From Sphingobium sp. Leaf26 (GTDB taxonomy: Bacteria > Pseudomonadota > Alphaproteobacteria > Sphingomonadales > Sphingomonadaceae): DNA of 64,000 bases. The stretch spans positions 765,415 through 829,414 of the forward strand of contig NZ_LMKV01000001.1 in the NCBI RefSeq assembly GCF_001421665.1. The letters run 5' to 3'. The translations under genes were made by a program, and so were the position numbers. Below are positions 50,241-59,266 of this stretch, in pieces. A model generated the notes under the pieces. It searched no databases, was not told the origin of the DNA, and was given only the letters and a program-made list of their open reading frames with translations. The number at the start of each line of letters is the position of its first letter. Position 1 is the stretch's first letter.

Positions 50241-50722
50241 GTCTTCTCGCTTACTGGCCGGATACCCGACTCGATGTTTAACAACCACAGATGTAATCGC
50301 ATTGATTACAGATGTAGTCAATGGTCGTTCGCAGGTGAGCCGTTCATAGGCTTCATGTTGAAAAAGCCGGAAAATGTCGGAAATTTTGACAGATGGCGCG
50401 GCGGGAATCAGCGCGTTAACCTTTGGAACCCGCAGCTTCCCGCGATCGCCCCAATTTGGCACGGCCATTGCGACTTTAGTCGCGTTCCCACCGTTCAACT
50501 ACCGGGGGATGCAGGCATGTCTCCGCCAAGCATCCCCCACCCGGTGGCCCCTCCCAACATCTCCACGACGACACGACAGGCGAACCGCATACTTATCTCG
50601 CGAGACTCTCGCGAAGCGTCATCGGCGCGCCATCTGCGCAACAGGTACATGGCAACCGCGCGTCGTGAGAACTAAAGCGACACGCACGCTTCCGTTCGTA
50701 ACGGGCTGCGGGCCATCTGCGA
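50241..50722. other. 482-base intergenic region upstream of the BlaI-type gene
   Basis: Near the left end are the BlaI-type boxes (50286-50316) and promoter. The rest (about 50330-50720) has no convincing gene. A 52-codon frame from 50517 with GGGGGATG upstream is Pro/Arg-rich and shows no coding pattern I trust. The TCTCGCGAGA palindrome occurs near 50595. Confidence 0.5.
50286..50316 (-). promoter_or_regulatory. Two BlaI-type operator boxes in the blaI-M56 promoter
   Basis: TACAGATGTA at 50307-50316 fits the TACA-N2-TGTA box of BlaI/MecI family repressors exactly. CACAGATGTA at 50286-50295 differs in one base, 21 bases away. On the minus strand TTGACT (50316-50321) and GATTAC (50293-50298) with a 17-base spacer form a promoter, so one box overlaps the -35 side and the other covers the -10. 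Confidence 0.7.
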
Positions 50723-51172
50723 ATGGAGATCACTGCTGACGACAAGAAGCGGGCTTTAATGCTTGGCGCGCTTCGCCAGACTTTGTATCTTTGGTCAACT
50801 ATGCTGACATTAACCATCGCTTTGCTAATCGCCAGCCATGACGCGGCGCCTTTCCCCGAGCAAATGCCCGGACTAATGGCAGCGTGTCTGAACGCCGCGG
50901 TCGCAGCAGGAGATGTGACCGACACAGAAGACAGCCACAAATATATCTGCGCTGGCGACACGGCCGCTCGGCTCTGGGCATTTCTGGAACGCTCAGAGAT
51001 CGATCCCTATGAGCAGGACACACCCCAAGGTCGTTGGCTCAGCCGTGAGTTTCCACTCGGCGGCTGCTTCAAGCGGGTGCGACTGCCGAATGGAGAACGG
51101 GCAAGCGAAGGATTGTCATGTACGATTTGGGTGCCGCGCCTGGTTGCTGACACCACCGTTACCCAACCCTGA
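50723..51172 (+). CDS. Hypothetical membrane-anchored protein
   Basis: 149 residues. A hydrophobic segment (about 20-38, LYLWSTMLTLTIALLIAS) is a signal anchor or signal peptide. The remaining part has four cysteines (LMAACLNA, KYICAG, GGCFKR, LSCTIW) that may form two disulfides in the periplasm. SREFPLGGCFKRVRLPNGER reads like a real folded domain and third positions are GC-biased. There is no homology I can name. It is transcribed alone, with no clear ribosome binding site; the next gene is convergent. Confidence 0.5.
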   Translation: MEITADDKKRALMLGALRQTLYLWSTMLTLTIALLIASHDAAPFPEQMPGLMAACLNAAVAAGDVTDTEDSHKYICAGDTAARLWAFLERSEIDPYEQDTPQGRWLSREFPLGGCFKRVRLPNGERASEGLSCTIWVPRLVADTTVTQP

Positions 51173-51235
51173 CGCTCACGATCTTTTCGCGCAGTCGAAA
51201 AGCAGTCCTTCCGCTCCCCATCCAAGCCGCAACAA

Positions 51236-51264
51236 AAAAGGCGGCCCTTGCGGACCGCCTTCCC
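51236..51264 (-). terminator. Terminator of the grxD unit
   Basis: Read on the minus strand, AAGGCGG (51261-51255) and CCGCCTT (51244-51238) form a seven-base stem around ten bases, followed by a T-run (TTTTTTG). It ends the bolA-grxD transcript. Confidence 0.8.
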
Positions 51265-51284
51265 TATTGCCAATCAACCCGCGC

Positions 51285-51617
51285 TCAGTTGGCGGCGGCG
51301 ACGCCCTGGTCGGCCATAAGCTGGCTCAGCTCACCCGCCTCATACATTTCCATCATGATGTCGCTGCCGCCGACGAACTCACCCTTCACATAAAGCTGGG
51401 GGATGGTCGGCCAGTCGGAGAAGGCCTTGATGCCCTGACGCACGCCCTGATCCTGCAAAACGTCGACCGTTTCATAGGTCACGCCCAGATGTTCCAGGAT
51501 GGCGATGGCCCGACTGGAAAAGCCACACTGGGGAAAAAGCGGCGTACCCTTCATGAAGAGCACCACATCGCTGCCCTTGACGATCTCGGCGATCCGCTGC
51601 TGCACGGCGTCGGTCAT
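51285..51617 (-). CDS. grxD: Monothiol glutaredoxin (Grx4/GrxD type)
   Basis: 110 residues. The active-site motif is Cys31-Gly-Phe-Ser (PQCGFSSRAI), with WPTIPQLYVKGEFVGGSDIM as the cis-Pro and GG glutathione-binding region. Such proteins carry a glutathione-ligated [2Fe-2S] cluster and pass it on. It directly follows bolA, the usual partner; BolA-Grx complexes regulate iron-sulfur handling. Ends at a terminator. Confidence 0.95.
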   Translation of the reverse strand: MTDAVQQRIAEIVKGSDVVLFMKGTPLFPQCGFSSRAIAILEHLGVTYETVDVLQDQGVRQGIKAFSDWPTIPQLYVKGEFVGGSDIMMEMYEAGELSQLMADQGVAAAN

Positions 51618-51673
51618 GTGAAAATTTCCATTCCTGTCTGGCGTCCATCCGATGGACGCTAATCTCTGGTCCG

Positions 51674-51907
51674 TTAGTTGGGAACGGCGGTGGTCAGTTG
51701 CAAGGCGTGCAGCACGCCTCCCATGCGTCCGCCCAGCGCGGCATAGACGGCGCGCTGCTGCGCCACCCGGCTCATGCCCCGGAAACTTTCCGCCACGACC
51801 TTCGCCGCATAATGATCGCCATCACCGGCCAGGTCGGTAATCTCGACCTGCGCGTCCGGGATGGCTGCACGGATCATGTCCGCAATATCGTCGGCCGCCA
51901 TCGGCAT
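51674..51907 (-). CDS. bolA: BolA family protein
   Basis: 77 residues. The fold is the small alpha/beta BolA type: IRAAIPDAQVEITDLAGDGD, then HYAAKVVAESFRGMSRVAQQ and LHALQLTT. The conserved His of the final HAL is a cluster ligand in BolA-glutaredoxin complexes. It lies 56 bases upstream of grxD and 13 bases after the DUF1476 gene stop, so all three may be one transcript. Confidence 0.93.
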   Translation of the reverse strand: MPMAADDIADMIRAAIPDAQVEITDLAGDGDHYAAKVVAESFRGMSRVAQQRAVYAALGGRMGGVLHALQLTTAVPN

Positions 51908-51920
51908 CGTCGCGTGATCC

Positions 51921-52244
51921 TTACTGGACTTCGATGAACATGCGGCGGGCGATCACCGCCTGCTCGTCCAGCGCGGTGCGCACCCCGGCTTCGTCGATCT
52001 CGATCCCGGCCGAGGTCATGTCGCCCAACAGCTTGCGAATGACATCCTCGTCGCCGGCTTCCTCGAAATCGGCCTGCACCACCGCTTTGGCATAGGCGTC
52101 CGTCTCTTCCGGCGTCAGGCCCATCTTGACCGCAGCCCATTCACCCAGCAGCCGATTCCGGCGCGCCTGGATGCGGAACTCCAGTTCCTGGTCATGGGCG
52201 AACTTGTTTTCGAACGCCTGTTCGCGATCATCGAAAGTGGTCAT
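51921..52244 (-). CDS. DUF1476, F1-ATPase inhibitor zeta subunit family
   Basis: 107 residues. MTTFDDREQAFENKFAHDQE and LEFRIQARRNRLLGEWAA is the invariant N-terminus of this alphaproteobacterial family; in Paracoccus the zeta subunit (same family) inserts it to block F1-ATPase rotation. It is helical throughout, with an acidic middle. No ATP synthase genes are nearby. Neighbour order DUF1476-bolA-grxD is consistent with the clade. Confidence 0.92.
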   Translation of the reverse strand: MTTFDDREQAFENKFAHDQELEFRIQARRNRLLGEWAAVKMGLTPEETDAYAKAVVQADFEEAGDEDVIRKLLGDMTSAGIEIDEAGVRTALDEQAVIARRMFIEVQ

Positions 52245-52301
52245 GCGTCTATGCCCCGTTCAAAGCAGTATAAGATAGGATAGATAGGCAGAAGCGGTGA
52301 A

Positions 52302-52913
52302 TTACGCAACGGCAGCGGGGACGATCCATGGCCGGTCCTGCGCTTGCCTGGCTTCATAGCCGTCGATCACATCGCCCTGATCCAGCGTCAGGCCGATCTC
52401 GTCCAGACCGCCGAGCAGACAATGTTTGCGGAAAGGGTCTATCTCGAAAGTGAAGCGATCCTGAAACTGCGTCGTGACCGTCTGCGATTCCAGATCGACA
52501 TGGATCGGGTCCGGGGTTCCATTGATGCCTTGAGCAACTTCCAGCAGCCGATCGACCGCGTCCTGCGGCAACACCACGGTCAATATCCCGTTCTTGAACG
52601 CATTGCCGGAAAAGATGTCGGAAAAGCTGGGCGCGATCACCACCTTGATGCCCAGGTCGCCGAGCGCCCAGGCGGCATGTTCGCGGCTGGACCCGCAACC
52701 GAAATTGTCGCCCGCGATCAGGATCGGGCTGCCGGCATAGTCGGGATCGTCAAAGACGTTGCCCGGCTCCTTGCGCAGAACCTCGAACGCGCCCTTGCCC
52801 AGGCCATTGCGCGAGATGGTTTTCAGCCAATGCGCGGGGATGACGATGTCGGTGTCGACATTCTTCATCCCGAACGGATAGGCCCGGCCGTCGACGGTCG
52901 TCAGCTTGTCCAT
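52302..52913 (-). CDS. leuD: 3-isopropylmalate dehydratase small subunit
   Basis: 203 residues. [20 protein letters not shown] and [20 protein letters not shown] are the swivelling-domain signatures; [17 protein letters not shown] follows. With LeuC it isomerises 2- to 3-isopropylmalate in leucine synthesis. Its ATG overlaps the stop of the 42-residue ORF upstream (ATGA), so its translation is coupled to that ORF rather than directly to leuC. Confidence 0.96.
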   Translation of the reverse strand: MDKLTTVDGRAYPFGMKNVDTDIVIPAHWLKTISRNGLGKGAFEVLRKEPGNVFDDPDYAGSPILIAGDNFGCGSSREHAAWALGDLGIKVVIAPSFSDIFSGNAFKNGILTVVLPQDAVDRLLEVAQGINGTPDPIHVDLESQTVTTQFQDRFTFEIDPFRKHCLLGGLDEIGLTLDQGDVIDGYEARQAQDRPWIVPAAVA

Positions 52914-53041
52914 CAGTGAACCTTCTTCGCCTGCACTTTTTCAGGCTGGCCTGCGGGCGTGTCTTCGGCGCGGCCCAAACTCGCGGCCATCGCCGCGCTC
53001 GCCAGTGCGCCCAGCGTCAGCAGCCAGAAAATCTTCTTCAT
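52913..53041 (-). CDS. 42-residue predicted exported micro-protein between leuC and leuD
   Basis: A short frame whose start overlaps the leuC stop (ATGA) and whose stop overlaps the leuD start (ATGA). It begins [19 protein letters not shown], a clear signal-peptide-like sequence with an AxA site near residue 19. The tail ([23 protein letters not shown]) is short and polar. It is either a secreted or signal-anchored peptide, or a translational-coupling relay. Codon third positions are mostly GC. No family recognised. Confidence 0.6.
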   Translation of the reverse strand: MKKIFWLLTLGALASAAMAASLGRAEDTPAGQPEKVQAKKVH

Positions 53042-54489
53042 GCGACCACACCTTCTTCATTGTTCAGCAATTCACGCACATCGGTCAGCCGGCCGGTGAT
53101 GGCCGCCGCCGCCGCCATTTCGGGCGACACCAGATGGGTGCGCGATCCCGGTCCCTGACGCCCCATGAAATTACGGTTGCTGGTCGATGCGCAGCGTTCG
53201 CCCGCCGGCACCTTGTCCGGGTTCATGCCCAGACAGGCCGAACAGCCCGGCTCGCGCCATTCGAACCCGGCGTCGAGGAAGATACGGTCCAGCCCTTCGG
53301 ATTCGGCCTGTTGCTTGACGAGTCCCGAACCCGGCACGACCATCGCATGCTTGATGCCGGCCGCGATATGCCGCCCCTTGAGCAGCGAGGCGGCGGCGCG
53401 CAGATCCTCGATCCGGCTGTTGGTGCAACTGCCTATGAAGACATGCTCGATGGCGACGTCGGCCATTTTCTGGCCAGCGGTCAGGCCCATATAGTCGAGC
53501 GACTTCTGTGCGGCGGCCTGCTTGGACGGGTCGGCGAAGCTCTGCGGATCGGGCACCACGCCGGTCACGGCCACGACGTCTTCCGGGCTGGTGCCCCAGG
53601 TGACGTTGGGCACGATGTCGGCGGCGTCGATCACCACCGTCTTGTCGAACACGGCGCCCTCATCGGTGACGAGCGTCTTCCACCAGGCCACCGCCGCGTC
53701 GAAGTCTGCGCCCTTGGGCGCCATCGGGCGACCCTTGATATAGGCGAAGGTCTTCTCGTCCGGGGCGAACAGGCCGGACCGCGCGCCCGCCTCGATCGAC
53801 ATGTTGGCGACGGTCAGCCGCCCCTCGATCGACATGTCGCGGAACACGGAACCGCAATATTCCATGACATAGCCAGTCCCGCCGGCCGTGCCGATGGTGC
53901 CGCAGATCGCCAGCGCGACATCCTTGGGCGTGACGCCGGGGGCCAGCACGCCATCGACCACGACTGCCATCGTCTTCGATTGCTTGAGCAACAGCGTCTG
54001 CGTGGCCAGCACATGTTCCACCTCGGACGTGCCGATGCCGAAGGCCAGCGCGCCCAAAGCCCCATGCGAAGACGTATGGCTGTCGCCGCAGACCAGCGTA
54101 GTACCAGGCAAGGTGAAGCCCTGTTCCGGGCCGACGACATGGACGATGCCCTGCTCCAGATCCGCGTCGCCGATCAGGCGCACGCCGAATTCGGGCGCAT
54201 TGCGCTCCAGCGCGGCAAGCTGCTGTGCGCTCTCCGGGTCGGCGATCGAGATGCGCTTGCCATCCGCGTCGCGACGCGGCGTGGTGGGCAGGTTGTGATC
54301 CGGCACCGCCAGGGTCAGATCGGGCCGTCGCACTTTTCGTCCAGCGAGACGAAGGCCCTCGAACGCCTGCGGGCTCGTCACTTCATGGACGAGATGGCGG
54401 TCGATATAGATGAGGCAGGTGCCATCGGGACGCCGTTCGACAACGTGCGCGTCCCAGATCTTTTCGTAGAGGGTGCGTGGTTTAACCAT
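53038..54489 (-). CDS. leuC: 3-isopropylmalate dehydratase large subunit
   Basis: 483 residues. Aconitase fold. [20 protein letters not shown], then [17 protein letters not shown] and [14 protein letters not shown] carry the three Cys ligands of the [4Fe-4S] cluster. [12 protein letters not shown] is the substrate-binding Arg region. The ATG at 54489 is chosen over one three codons upstream because [14 protein letters not shown] is the usual N-terminus. Followed by the micro-ORF and leuD. leuB is not in the window. Confidence 0.96.
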   Translation of the reverse strand: MVKPRTLYEKIWDAHVVERRPDGTCLIYIDRHLVHEVTSPQAFEGLRLAGRKVRRPDLTLAVPDHNLPTTPRRDADGKRISIADPESAQQLAALERNAPEFGVRLIGDADLEQGIVHVVGPEQGFTLPGTTLVCGDSHTSSHGALGALAFGIGTSEVEHVLATQTLLLKQSKTMAVVVDGVLAPGVTPKDVALAICGTIGTAGGTGYVMEYCGSVFRDMSIEGRLTVANMSIEAGARSGLFAPDEKTFAYIKGRPMAPKGADFDAAVAWWKTLVTDEGAVFDKTVVIDAADIVPNVTWGTSPEDVVAVTGVVPDPQSFADPSKQAAAQKSLDYMGLTAGQKMADVAIEHVFIGSCTNSRIEDLRAAASLLKGRHIAAGIKHAMVVPGSGLVKQQAESEGLDRIFLDAGFEWREPGCSACLGMNPDKVPAGERCASTSNRNFMGRQGPGSRTHLVSPEMAAAAAITGRLTDVRELLNNEEGVVA

Positions 54490-54577
54490 AGTCCTCACCC
54501 CCTAGACCCGTCACGGCGATCGGGAAAGGGGGCGAGCGACCGAAATACCCTGTTTTCCCGTCAGGCGGGCAAGAATG

Positions 54578-55276
54578 TTACACCGCCCGATGGTCTGCGA
54601 TGATCCTGCCCGCAGCGCCGATCTCTGCCTCATGGCTGTCTTCGCGCCAGGTTTCGGCCAGCGCCTCCTGCTCCCACTGCACCATCGCCGGATGGGCGAG
54701 CATATGATCGACCCACACCTGCGCGATCGGGCCGACGTCCAGCCCATAGGTGCGCACGCGGAATGCCACCGGAGCGTAGAAGGCGTCGATCGCGGTAAAG
54801 ACCTTGCCCGCAAGGAACGGCCCGCCGAAGCGATCCAGCCCCTGCTCCCACACTTCGCGCAGCCGGGCGATGTCCTTGTCGAGCGCGGACGAGTGCATGT
54901 GCGGCTCGACCCGGACACCGACATTCATGGTGCAATCATTGCGCAAAGTAGCGAAGCCGCTGTGCATTTCGGCCGTAGCGCATTGGGCGAAGGCGCGCGC
55001 AGCCTCGTCCGCCGGCCAGACGCCGGGATGACGGTCCGCCAGATAGAGGATGATGCCGAGCGAATCCCATACGGTGCGCTCTTCGCCATTGGCCCCGTCG
55101 ATCAGCGCGGGCACCTGCCCCGTCGGCGAAAAGCTGCGGAAAGCGGCATAGTTGTTGGCCAACGCGAACGGCTCGATCCGGTCCTCGAACGGGATGCCCA
55201 GCGCCGTCATCAGCACCCAGGGGCGCAGCGACCAACTGCTGTAGTTCCGGTTGGCGGTGATCAGCGTGTAGGACAT
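54578..55276 (-). CDS. Glutathione S-transferase family protein
   Basis: 232 residues. The thioredoxin-like domain opens TLITANRNYSSWSLRPWVLM, with Ser-Ser-Trp as the candidate glutathione-activating site (zeta/beta-like). SPTGQVPALID and VWDSLGIILYLADRHPG are the cis-Pro and Ser/Asp glutathione contacts. The C-terminal helical domain runs from about 90. Substrate unknown. It is upstream of leuC on the same strand, 88 bases away, not clearly co-transcribed. Confidence 0.9.
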   Translation of the reverse strand: MSYTLITANRNYSSWSLRPWVLMTALGIPFEDRIEPFALANNYAAFRSFSPTGQVPALIDGANGEERTVWDSLGIILYLADRHPGVWPADEAARAFAQCATAEMHSGFATLRNDCTMNVGVRVEPHMHSSALDKDIARLREVWEQGLDRFGGPFLAGKVFTAIDAFYAPVAFRVRTYGLDVGPIAQVWVDHMLAHPAMVQWEQEALAETWREDSHEAEIGAAGRIIADHRAV

Positions 55277-55493
55277 CGGTTTTCCTCCGGTTTAGGCACG
55301 CGCGCCATATCGCAGGAAGAAACGGCGGGACAGCCGCAACGATCCATGATGCTCACAAGCTGGGCTTATGGGAACTTCGCTCGGACCAGCCGATAGGATC
55401 TCACCCTAGCCAAGCTGTTGAACAACCGTCAAAAGAGCGCATCGCGGGCAGCGCCCCCTTGCCGCCCCTCCCCCCATGATGGAGTCCCCTGTC

Positions 55494-57302
55494 GTGAACC
55501 GACGCCAATTTCTCGCCACCAGCGGCGCAACCGCCCTTGTTGCCGCCACCCCCGACGCCTTTGCCCAGTCCGGCAGCGCCGACGCCCGATTCCGCGCGAT
55601 GCTGGACGATTTCTTCTACGGGCGCCTCGCCGAGTCCCCGGAAAGCGCGACCCGCCTCGGCCTCGACACCGGCGCGCGGGCGGCGCTGCGCGGCAAGCTC
55701 TCCGACACCAGTGCGGCCGGCGCAGCCAGGGATCTCGCCCGCACCAAGGCGCAGGCCAGGCAACTCGCCAGCGTCGATCGCGCCAGTCTCAGCCCCGCCA
55801 GCCAGCTCGACTATGACGTCGTCGCCTATCAGATGGACCGCGCCGTGGGCGGCGAACGCTTCGGCTATGGCGAAACGGCGGGCCGCTACGCCCCCTATAT
55901 CCTCAGCCAGCTTACCGGCAGCTATCGCGAAGTCCCCGACTTCCTCGATTCGCAGCACCGCGTGAAGGATGCGGCGGACGCCGACGCCTATCTGTCGCGT
56001 CTGGAAGCCTTCCCCGCCGCCATGGACGGTGAACTGGCCCGGCAGAAAGCGGATGCGGCCAAGGGCGTGTTCGCGCCCGACTATATTCTCGACACGACCA
56101 TGAAGATGCAGGCCGCGCTGCGCGACCAGCCCGCCGCGCAGACCGTACTGGTCGCATCCTTCGTGAAAAAGCTGGCCGCCGCCGGCCTGCCGCCCGAACG
56201 CGCCGCACAGGCGGAAAAGATCGTCGCGGAGAAGATCTTCCCGGCCGTCGATCGCCAGCGCGAACTCGTTGCACAGTTGCGCGCCAAGGCCAGCCATGAC
56301 GCCGGCTGCTGGCGCCTGCCCGATGGCGAGGCCTTCTATGCCGCCGCCGCCGAAGCCGCGACCACGACCAAGCTGACCGGCGATGAAATCCATCGGATGG
56401 GCCTCGATCAGGTTGCCGACATCTCTGCCCGCATCGACGCGATCCTCAAAGGTCAGGGGATGAGCCAGGGCAGCGTCGGCGACCGTCTGGTCGCGCTCAA
56501 CAAGCGCCCCGACCAGCTTTATCCCAACACCGATCCGGGCCGCGAGGCGCTGCTGGCGCAGCTCAATACCCAGATCAAAGCGATGCAGGAGCGGCTCGGC
56601 GAAGCGTTCAACACCGTGCCCAAAGCGCCGGTGGAGGTCCGCCGCGTGCCGGTGACGATTCAGGCGGGGGCGCCGGGCGGCTATTATCAGAACGCCTCGC
56701 TCGACGGGTCGCGCCCGGCCATCTATTTCATCAACCTGCGCGATACGTTCGACCGGCCGAAATTCGGACTTGCGACACTGACCCATCATGAAGCGGTGCC
56801 GGGGCATCATCTTCAGGTGACGGTCGCGCTGGAATCCGACTCCATCCCCATGATCCGCCGTCGCGGCTTCTACAGCGGCTATTCGGAAGGCTGGGCGCTC
56901 TATTCGGAGCAACTGGCCGACGAAATGGGCATGTATGAAGGCGATCCGCTGGGTCAGGTCGGCTATCTGCAATCGCTGCTGTTCCGCGCCACCCGTCTGG
57001 TGGTGGACAGCGGCATGCACGCCAAGCGCTGGAGCCGGGAAAAGGCGACCGATTATCTGATCGCCACCACCGGCATCGCGCGCGGCCGCAGCCAGGGCGA
57101 GATCGACCGCTATACCGTCTGGCCGGGGCAAGCGTGCAGCTACAAGATCGGCCACACCGTCTGGCACGACCTGCGCGAGCAGGTGAAGGCGGCGCAGGGT
57201 GACAAATTCGACTTGAAGCAGTTCCACGAGGTGCTGACGCTGGGCGCGATGCCGCTCGACATATTGAAGCAGGCCGTGCGGCAGCGGGCGGGGATCGCCT
57301 GA
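55494..57302 (+). CDS. DUF885 family zinc-peptidase-like protein, Tat-exported
   Basis: 602 residues. NRRQFLATSGATALVAA is a twin-arginine signal peptide with an AFA-type cleavage site. The catalytic region has HHEAVPGHHLQV (His432, Glu433 and His437), the zinc motif of DUF885, and SEGWALYSEQLADEMG, which supplies a further acidic ligand. Members are periplasmic proteins of uncertain substrate, sometimes called M32-like carboxypeptidases. The start is set at the GTG at 55494 because GGAG precedes it by nine bases; an ATG at 55476 would add six residues. It is monocistronic. Confidence 0.85.
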   Translation: MNRRQFLATSGATALVAATPDAFAQSGSADARFRAMLDDFFYGRLAESPESATRLGLDTGARAALRGKLSDTSAAGAARDLARTKAQARQLASVDRASLSPASQLDYDVVAYQMDRAVGGERFGYGETAGRYAPYILSQLTGSYREVPDFLDSQHRVKDAADADAYLSRLEAFPAAMDGELARQKADAAKGVFAPDYILDTTMKMQAALRDQPAAQTVLVASFVKKLAAAGLPPERAAQAEKIVAEKIFPAVDRQRELVAQLRAKASHDAGCWRLPDGEAFYAAAAEAATTTKLTGDEIHRMGLDQVADISARIDAILKGQGMSQGSVGDRLVALNKRPDQLYPNTDPGREALLAQLNTQIKAMQERLGEAFNTVPKAPVEVRRVPVTIQAGAPGGYYQNASLDGSRPAIYFINLRDTFDRPKFGLATLTHHEAVPGHHLQVTVALESDSIPMIRRRGFYSGYSEGWALYSEQLADEMGMYEGDPLGQVGYLQSLLFRATRLVVDSGMHAKRWSREKATDYLIATTGIARGRSQGEIDRYTVWPGQACSYKIGHTVWHDLREQVKAAQGDKFDLKQFHEVLTLGAMPLDILKQAVRQRAGIA

Positions 57303-57310
57303 CCGGTCCT

Positions 57311-57380
57311 CGTCATTGCGAGCGCAGCGAAGCAATCTACCGGCGCTCCCATGGATTGCTTCGCCAAGCTCGCAATGACG
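57311..57380. repeat. CATTGCGAGCGCAGCGAAGCAATC-type palindromic repeat
   Basis: The left arm from 57311 reads CGTCATTGCGAGCGCAGCGA then AGCAATC. The right arm (GATTGCTTCGCCAAGCTCGC then AATGACG) ends at 57380. The arms match with few differences and enclose a short spacer. It lies just after the DUF885 gene. This is a REP-like element of a type seen in many bacterial genomes. Confidence 0.8.
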
Positions 57381-57528
57381 GGCCTATAAAAAAACGACCA
57401 GGCGGTGCCCCGCCGAGTCGTCCAGTTTCTTCCACCCAAATCGCGGGCCGCTCTGCACACGCCCGCGAACTGGCTCTGTTCACGGCCATGGCCGCAAAGC
57501 TCGTCGGCTATCAAATTCCCACTATTTC

Positions 57529-59124
57529 TCAGGCCGCAAACTGATTCATCGTGTTGTGCGCGCCGCCGGCCTTCAGCGCGGCTTCCCCGGCGAAATAATC
57601 CTTATGATCGTCGCCAATGTCGCTTCCCGACATATTCTGATGCTTTACGCAGGCGATGCCCTGACGGATTTCCTTGCGCTGCACACCCTCGACATAGCCC
57701 AACATGCCAGCCGCGCCGAAATAGTCCTTCGCAAGGTTATCGGTGCTGAGCGCTGCGGTATGATAGGTCGGCAGCGTGATGAGGTGATGGAAAATCCCGG
57801 CGCGCGCCGCCGCATCCCTCTGGAAGGTGCGGATCTTCTCATCGGCCTCAAGACCCAGATCGGTCGCGTCATAATCGGCGCTCATCAGCTTCGCGCGGTC
57901 ATAGGCGCTGACATCCTTGCCCGCCTCTGCCCAGGCATCATACACCTGCTGACGGAAGTTCAGCGTCCAGTTGAAGCTGGGGGAATTATTATAGACCAGC
58001 TTGGCGTTAGGCACGACTTCGCGAATCCGGTCGACCATCGACGCGATCTGCTCGATATGCGGCTTTTCCGTCTCGATCCACAGCAGGTCCGCGCCATTCT
58101 GGAGCGACGTGATGCAATCGAGCACGCAACGATCCGCCCCGGTGCCTTCGCGGAACTGGAACAGGTTGCTGGGCAGACGCTTGGGCCGCAACAGCTTGCC
58201 GTCGCGGTTCAGGATGACGTCGCCATTCTTCGCCGTCGCCGGGTCGATCTCCTCGCAATCGAGGAAGCTGTTATACTGGTCGCCGATATCGCCCGGTTCC
58301 TTGCTGACCGCGATCTGCTTGGTCAAACCCGCGCCCAGCGAGTCCGTCCGGGTGACGATGATGCCATCATCGACGCCCAGTTCCAGGAAGGCGTAGCGGC
58401 ACGCCCGGACCTTCGCCAGAAAGTCCTCATGCGGCACCGTGACCTTGCCGTCCTGATGCCCGCACTGCTTTTCGTCCGAAACCTGGTTCTCGATCTGGAG
58501 CGCGCAGGCCCCCGCCTCGATCATTTTCTTCGCCAACAGATAGGTGGCTTCCGCATTGCCGAAGCCCGCGTCGATGTCCGCGATGATCGGCACGACATGG
58601 GTTTCATAATTATCGATGGCGTGGGTCAGGCGCTGCGCCTCGACCGCGTTGCCCGTCTCACGCGCCTTGTCGAGATCGCGGAACAACATCCCCAATTCGC
58701 GGGCATCGGCCTGCTTCAGGAAGGTGTAGAGTTCCTCGATCAGCGCGGGAACGCTGGTCTTTTCGTGCATCGACTGGTCGGGCAGCGGCCCAAAATCGCT
58801 GCGCAGCGCCGCGACCATCCACCCGGACAGGTACAGATATTTTCCCTTGGTCGTGCCGAAATGCTTCTTGATCGCGATCAACTTCTGCTGGCCGATGAAG
58901 CCGTGCCAGCAACCCAGCGACTGGGTGTAGTTGGCCGGATCGAGGTCATAGGCGGCCATGTCGCGGCGCATGATGCCAGCGGTATATTTGGCGATGTCGA
59001 GGCCGGTGTTGAAGCGGTTCTGGAGCTTCATGCGGGCGACGGATTCGGCGTTGATGCCGTCCCAGGTGCCGGGGTGGCTGCCGATCAGGGTCCGCGCCTT
59101 CGCGATATTGTCTTGGTAGGTCAT
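57529..59124 (-). CDS. aceA: Isocitrate lyase
   Basis: 531 residues; splits isocitrate into succinate and glyoxylate, the entry of the glyoxylate bypass. The active-site signature is Lys219 to His223 (SDEKQCGHQDGK) with catalytic Cys221. ADIDAGFGNAEATY is the metal-binding acidic segment. The length matches the longer isocitrate lyase type of Pseudomonas aeruginosa, rather than the ~430-residue E. coli type. It is divergent from a ScfR/RamB-type regulator with an inverted repeat between them. Confidence 0.95.
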   Translation of the reverse strand: MTYQDNIAKARTLIGSHPGTWDGINAESVARMKLQNRFNTGLDIAKYTAGIMRRDMAAYDLDPANYTQSLGCWHGFIGQQKLIAIKKHFGTTKGKYLYLSGWMVAALRSDFGPLPDQSMHEKTSVPALIEELYTFLKQADARELGMLFRDLDKARETGNAVEAQRLTHAIDNYETHVVPIIADIDAGFGNAEATYLLAKKMIEAGACALQIENQVSDEKQCGHQDGKVTVPHEDFLAKVRACRYAFLELGVDDGIIVTRTDSLGAGLTKQIAVSKEPGDIGDQYNSFLDCEEIDPATAKNGDVILNRDGKLLRPKRLPSNLFQFREGTGADRCVLDCITSLQNGADLLWIETEKPHIEQIASMVDRIREVVPNAKLVYNNSPSFNWTLNFRQQVYDAWAEAGKDVSAYDRAKLMSADYDATDLGLEADEKIRTFQRDAAARAGIFHHLITLPTYHTAALSTDNLAKDYFGAAGMLGYVEGVQRKEIRQGIACVKHQNMSGSDIGDDHKDYFAGEAALKAGGAHNTMNQFAA

Positions 59125-59214
59125 GGGCCTTGTCCTCAGTGCGGGTGAGCTGTTGCACCCGGCCTAGTCCCCCTTGTTGCAGTGCGGCAGTCCTCCTGAA
59201 GTTCAGTTGTCGAT

Positions 59215-59237
59215 CTTTACAAAAATCTGCTGTAAAG
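59215..59237. promoter_or_regulatory. Inverted repeat in the aceA/regulator intergenic region
   Basis: CTTTACA (59215-59221) and TGTAAAG (59231-59237) are perfect inverse arms spaced nine bases. A third GTTGTAAC lies next to it. It is the obvious candidate operator for the divergent XRE-type regulator, which in related systems controls acetate and glyoxylate genes. Confidence 0.6.
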
Positions 59238-59266
59238 TTGTAACGCCTGCACAGGAGTCGAATGTC

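Noticed and set aside
50517-50675. A 52-codon frame with GGGGGATG upstream
   Set aside because: Composition is Pro/Ser/Arg-rich without codon-position bias; no motif; overlaps a region with several other random frames.
57556-59148. A 530-codon open frame antisense to aceA
   Set aside because: Same codon-mirror effect; the sense strand encodes a textbook isocitrate lyase.
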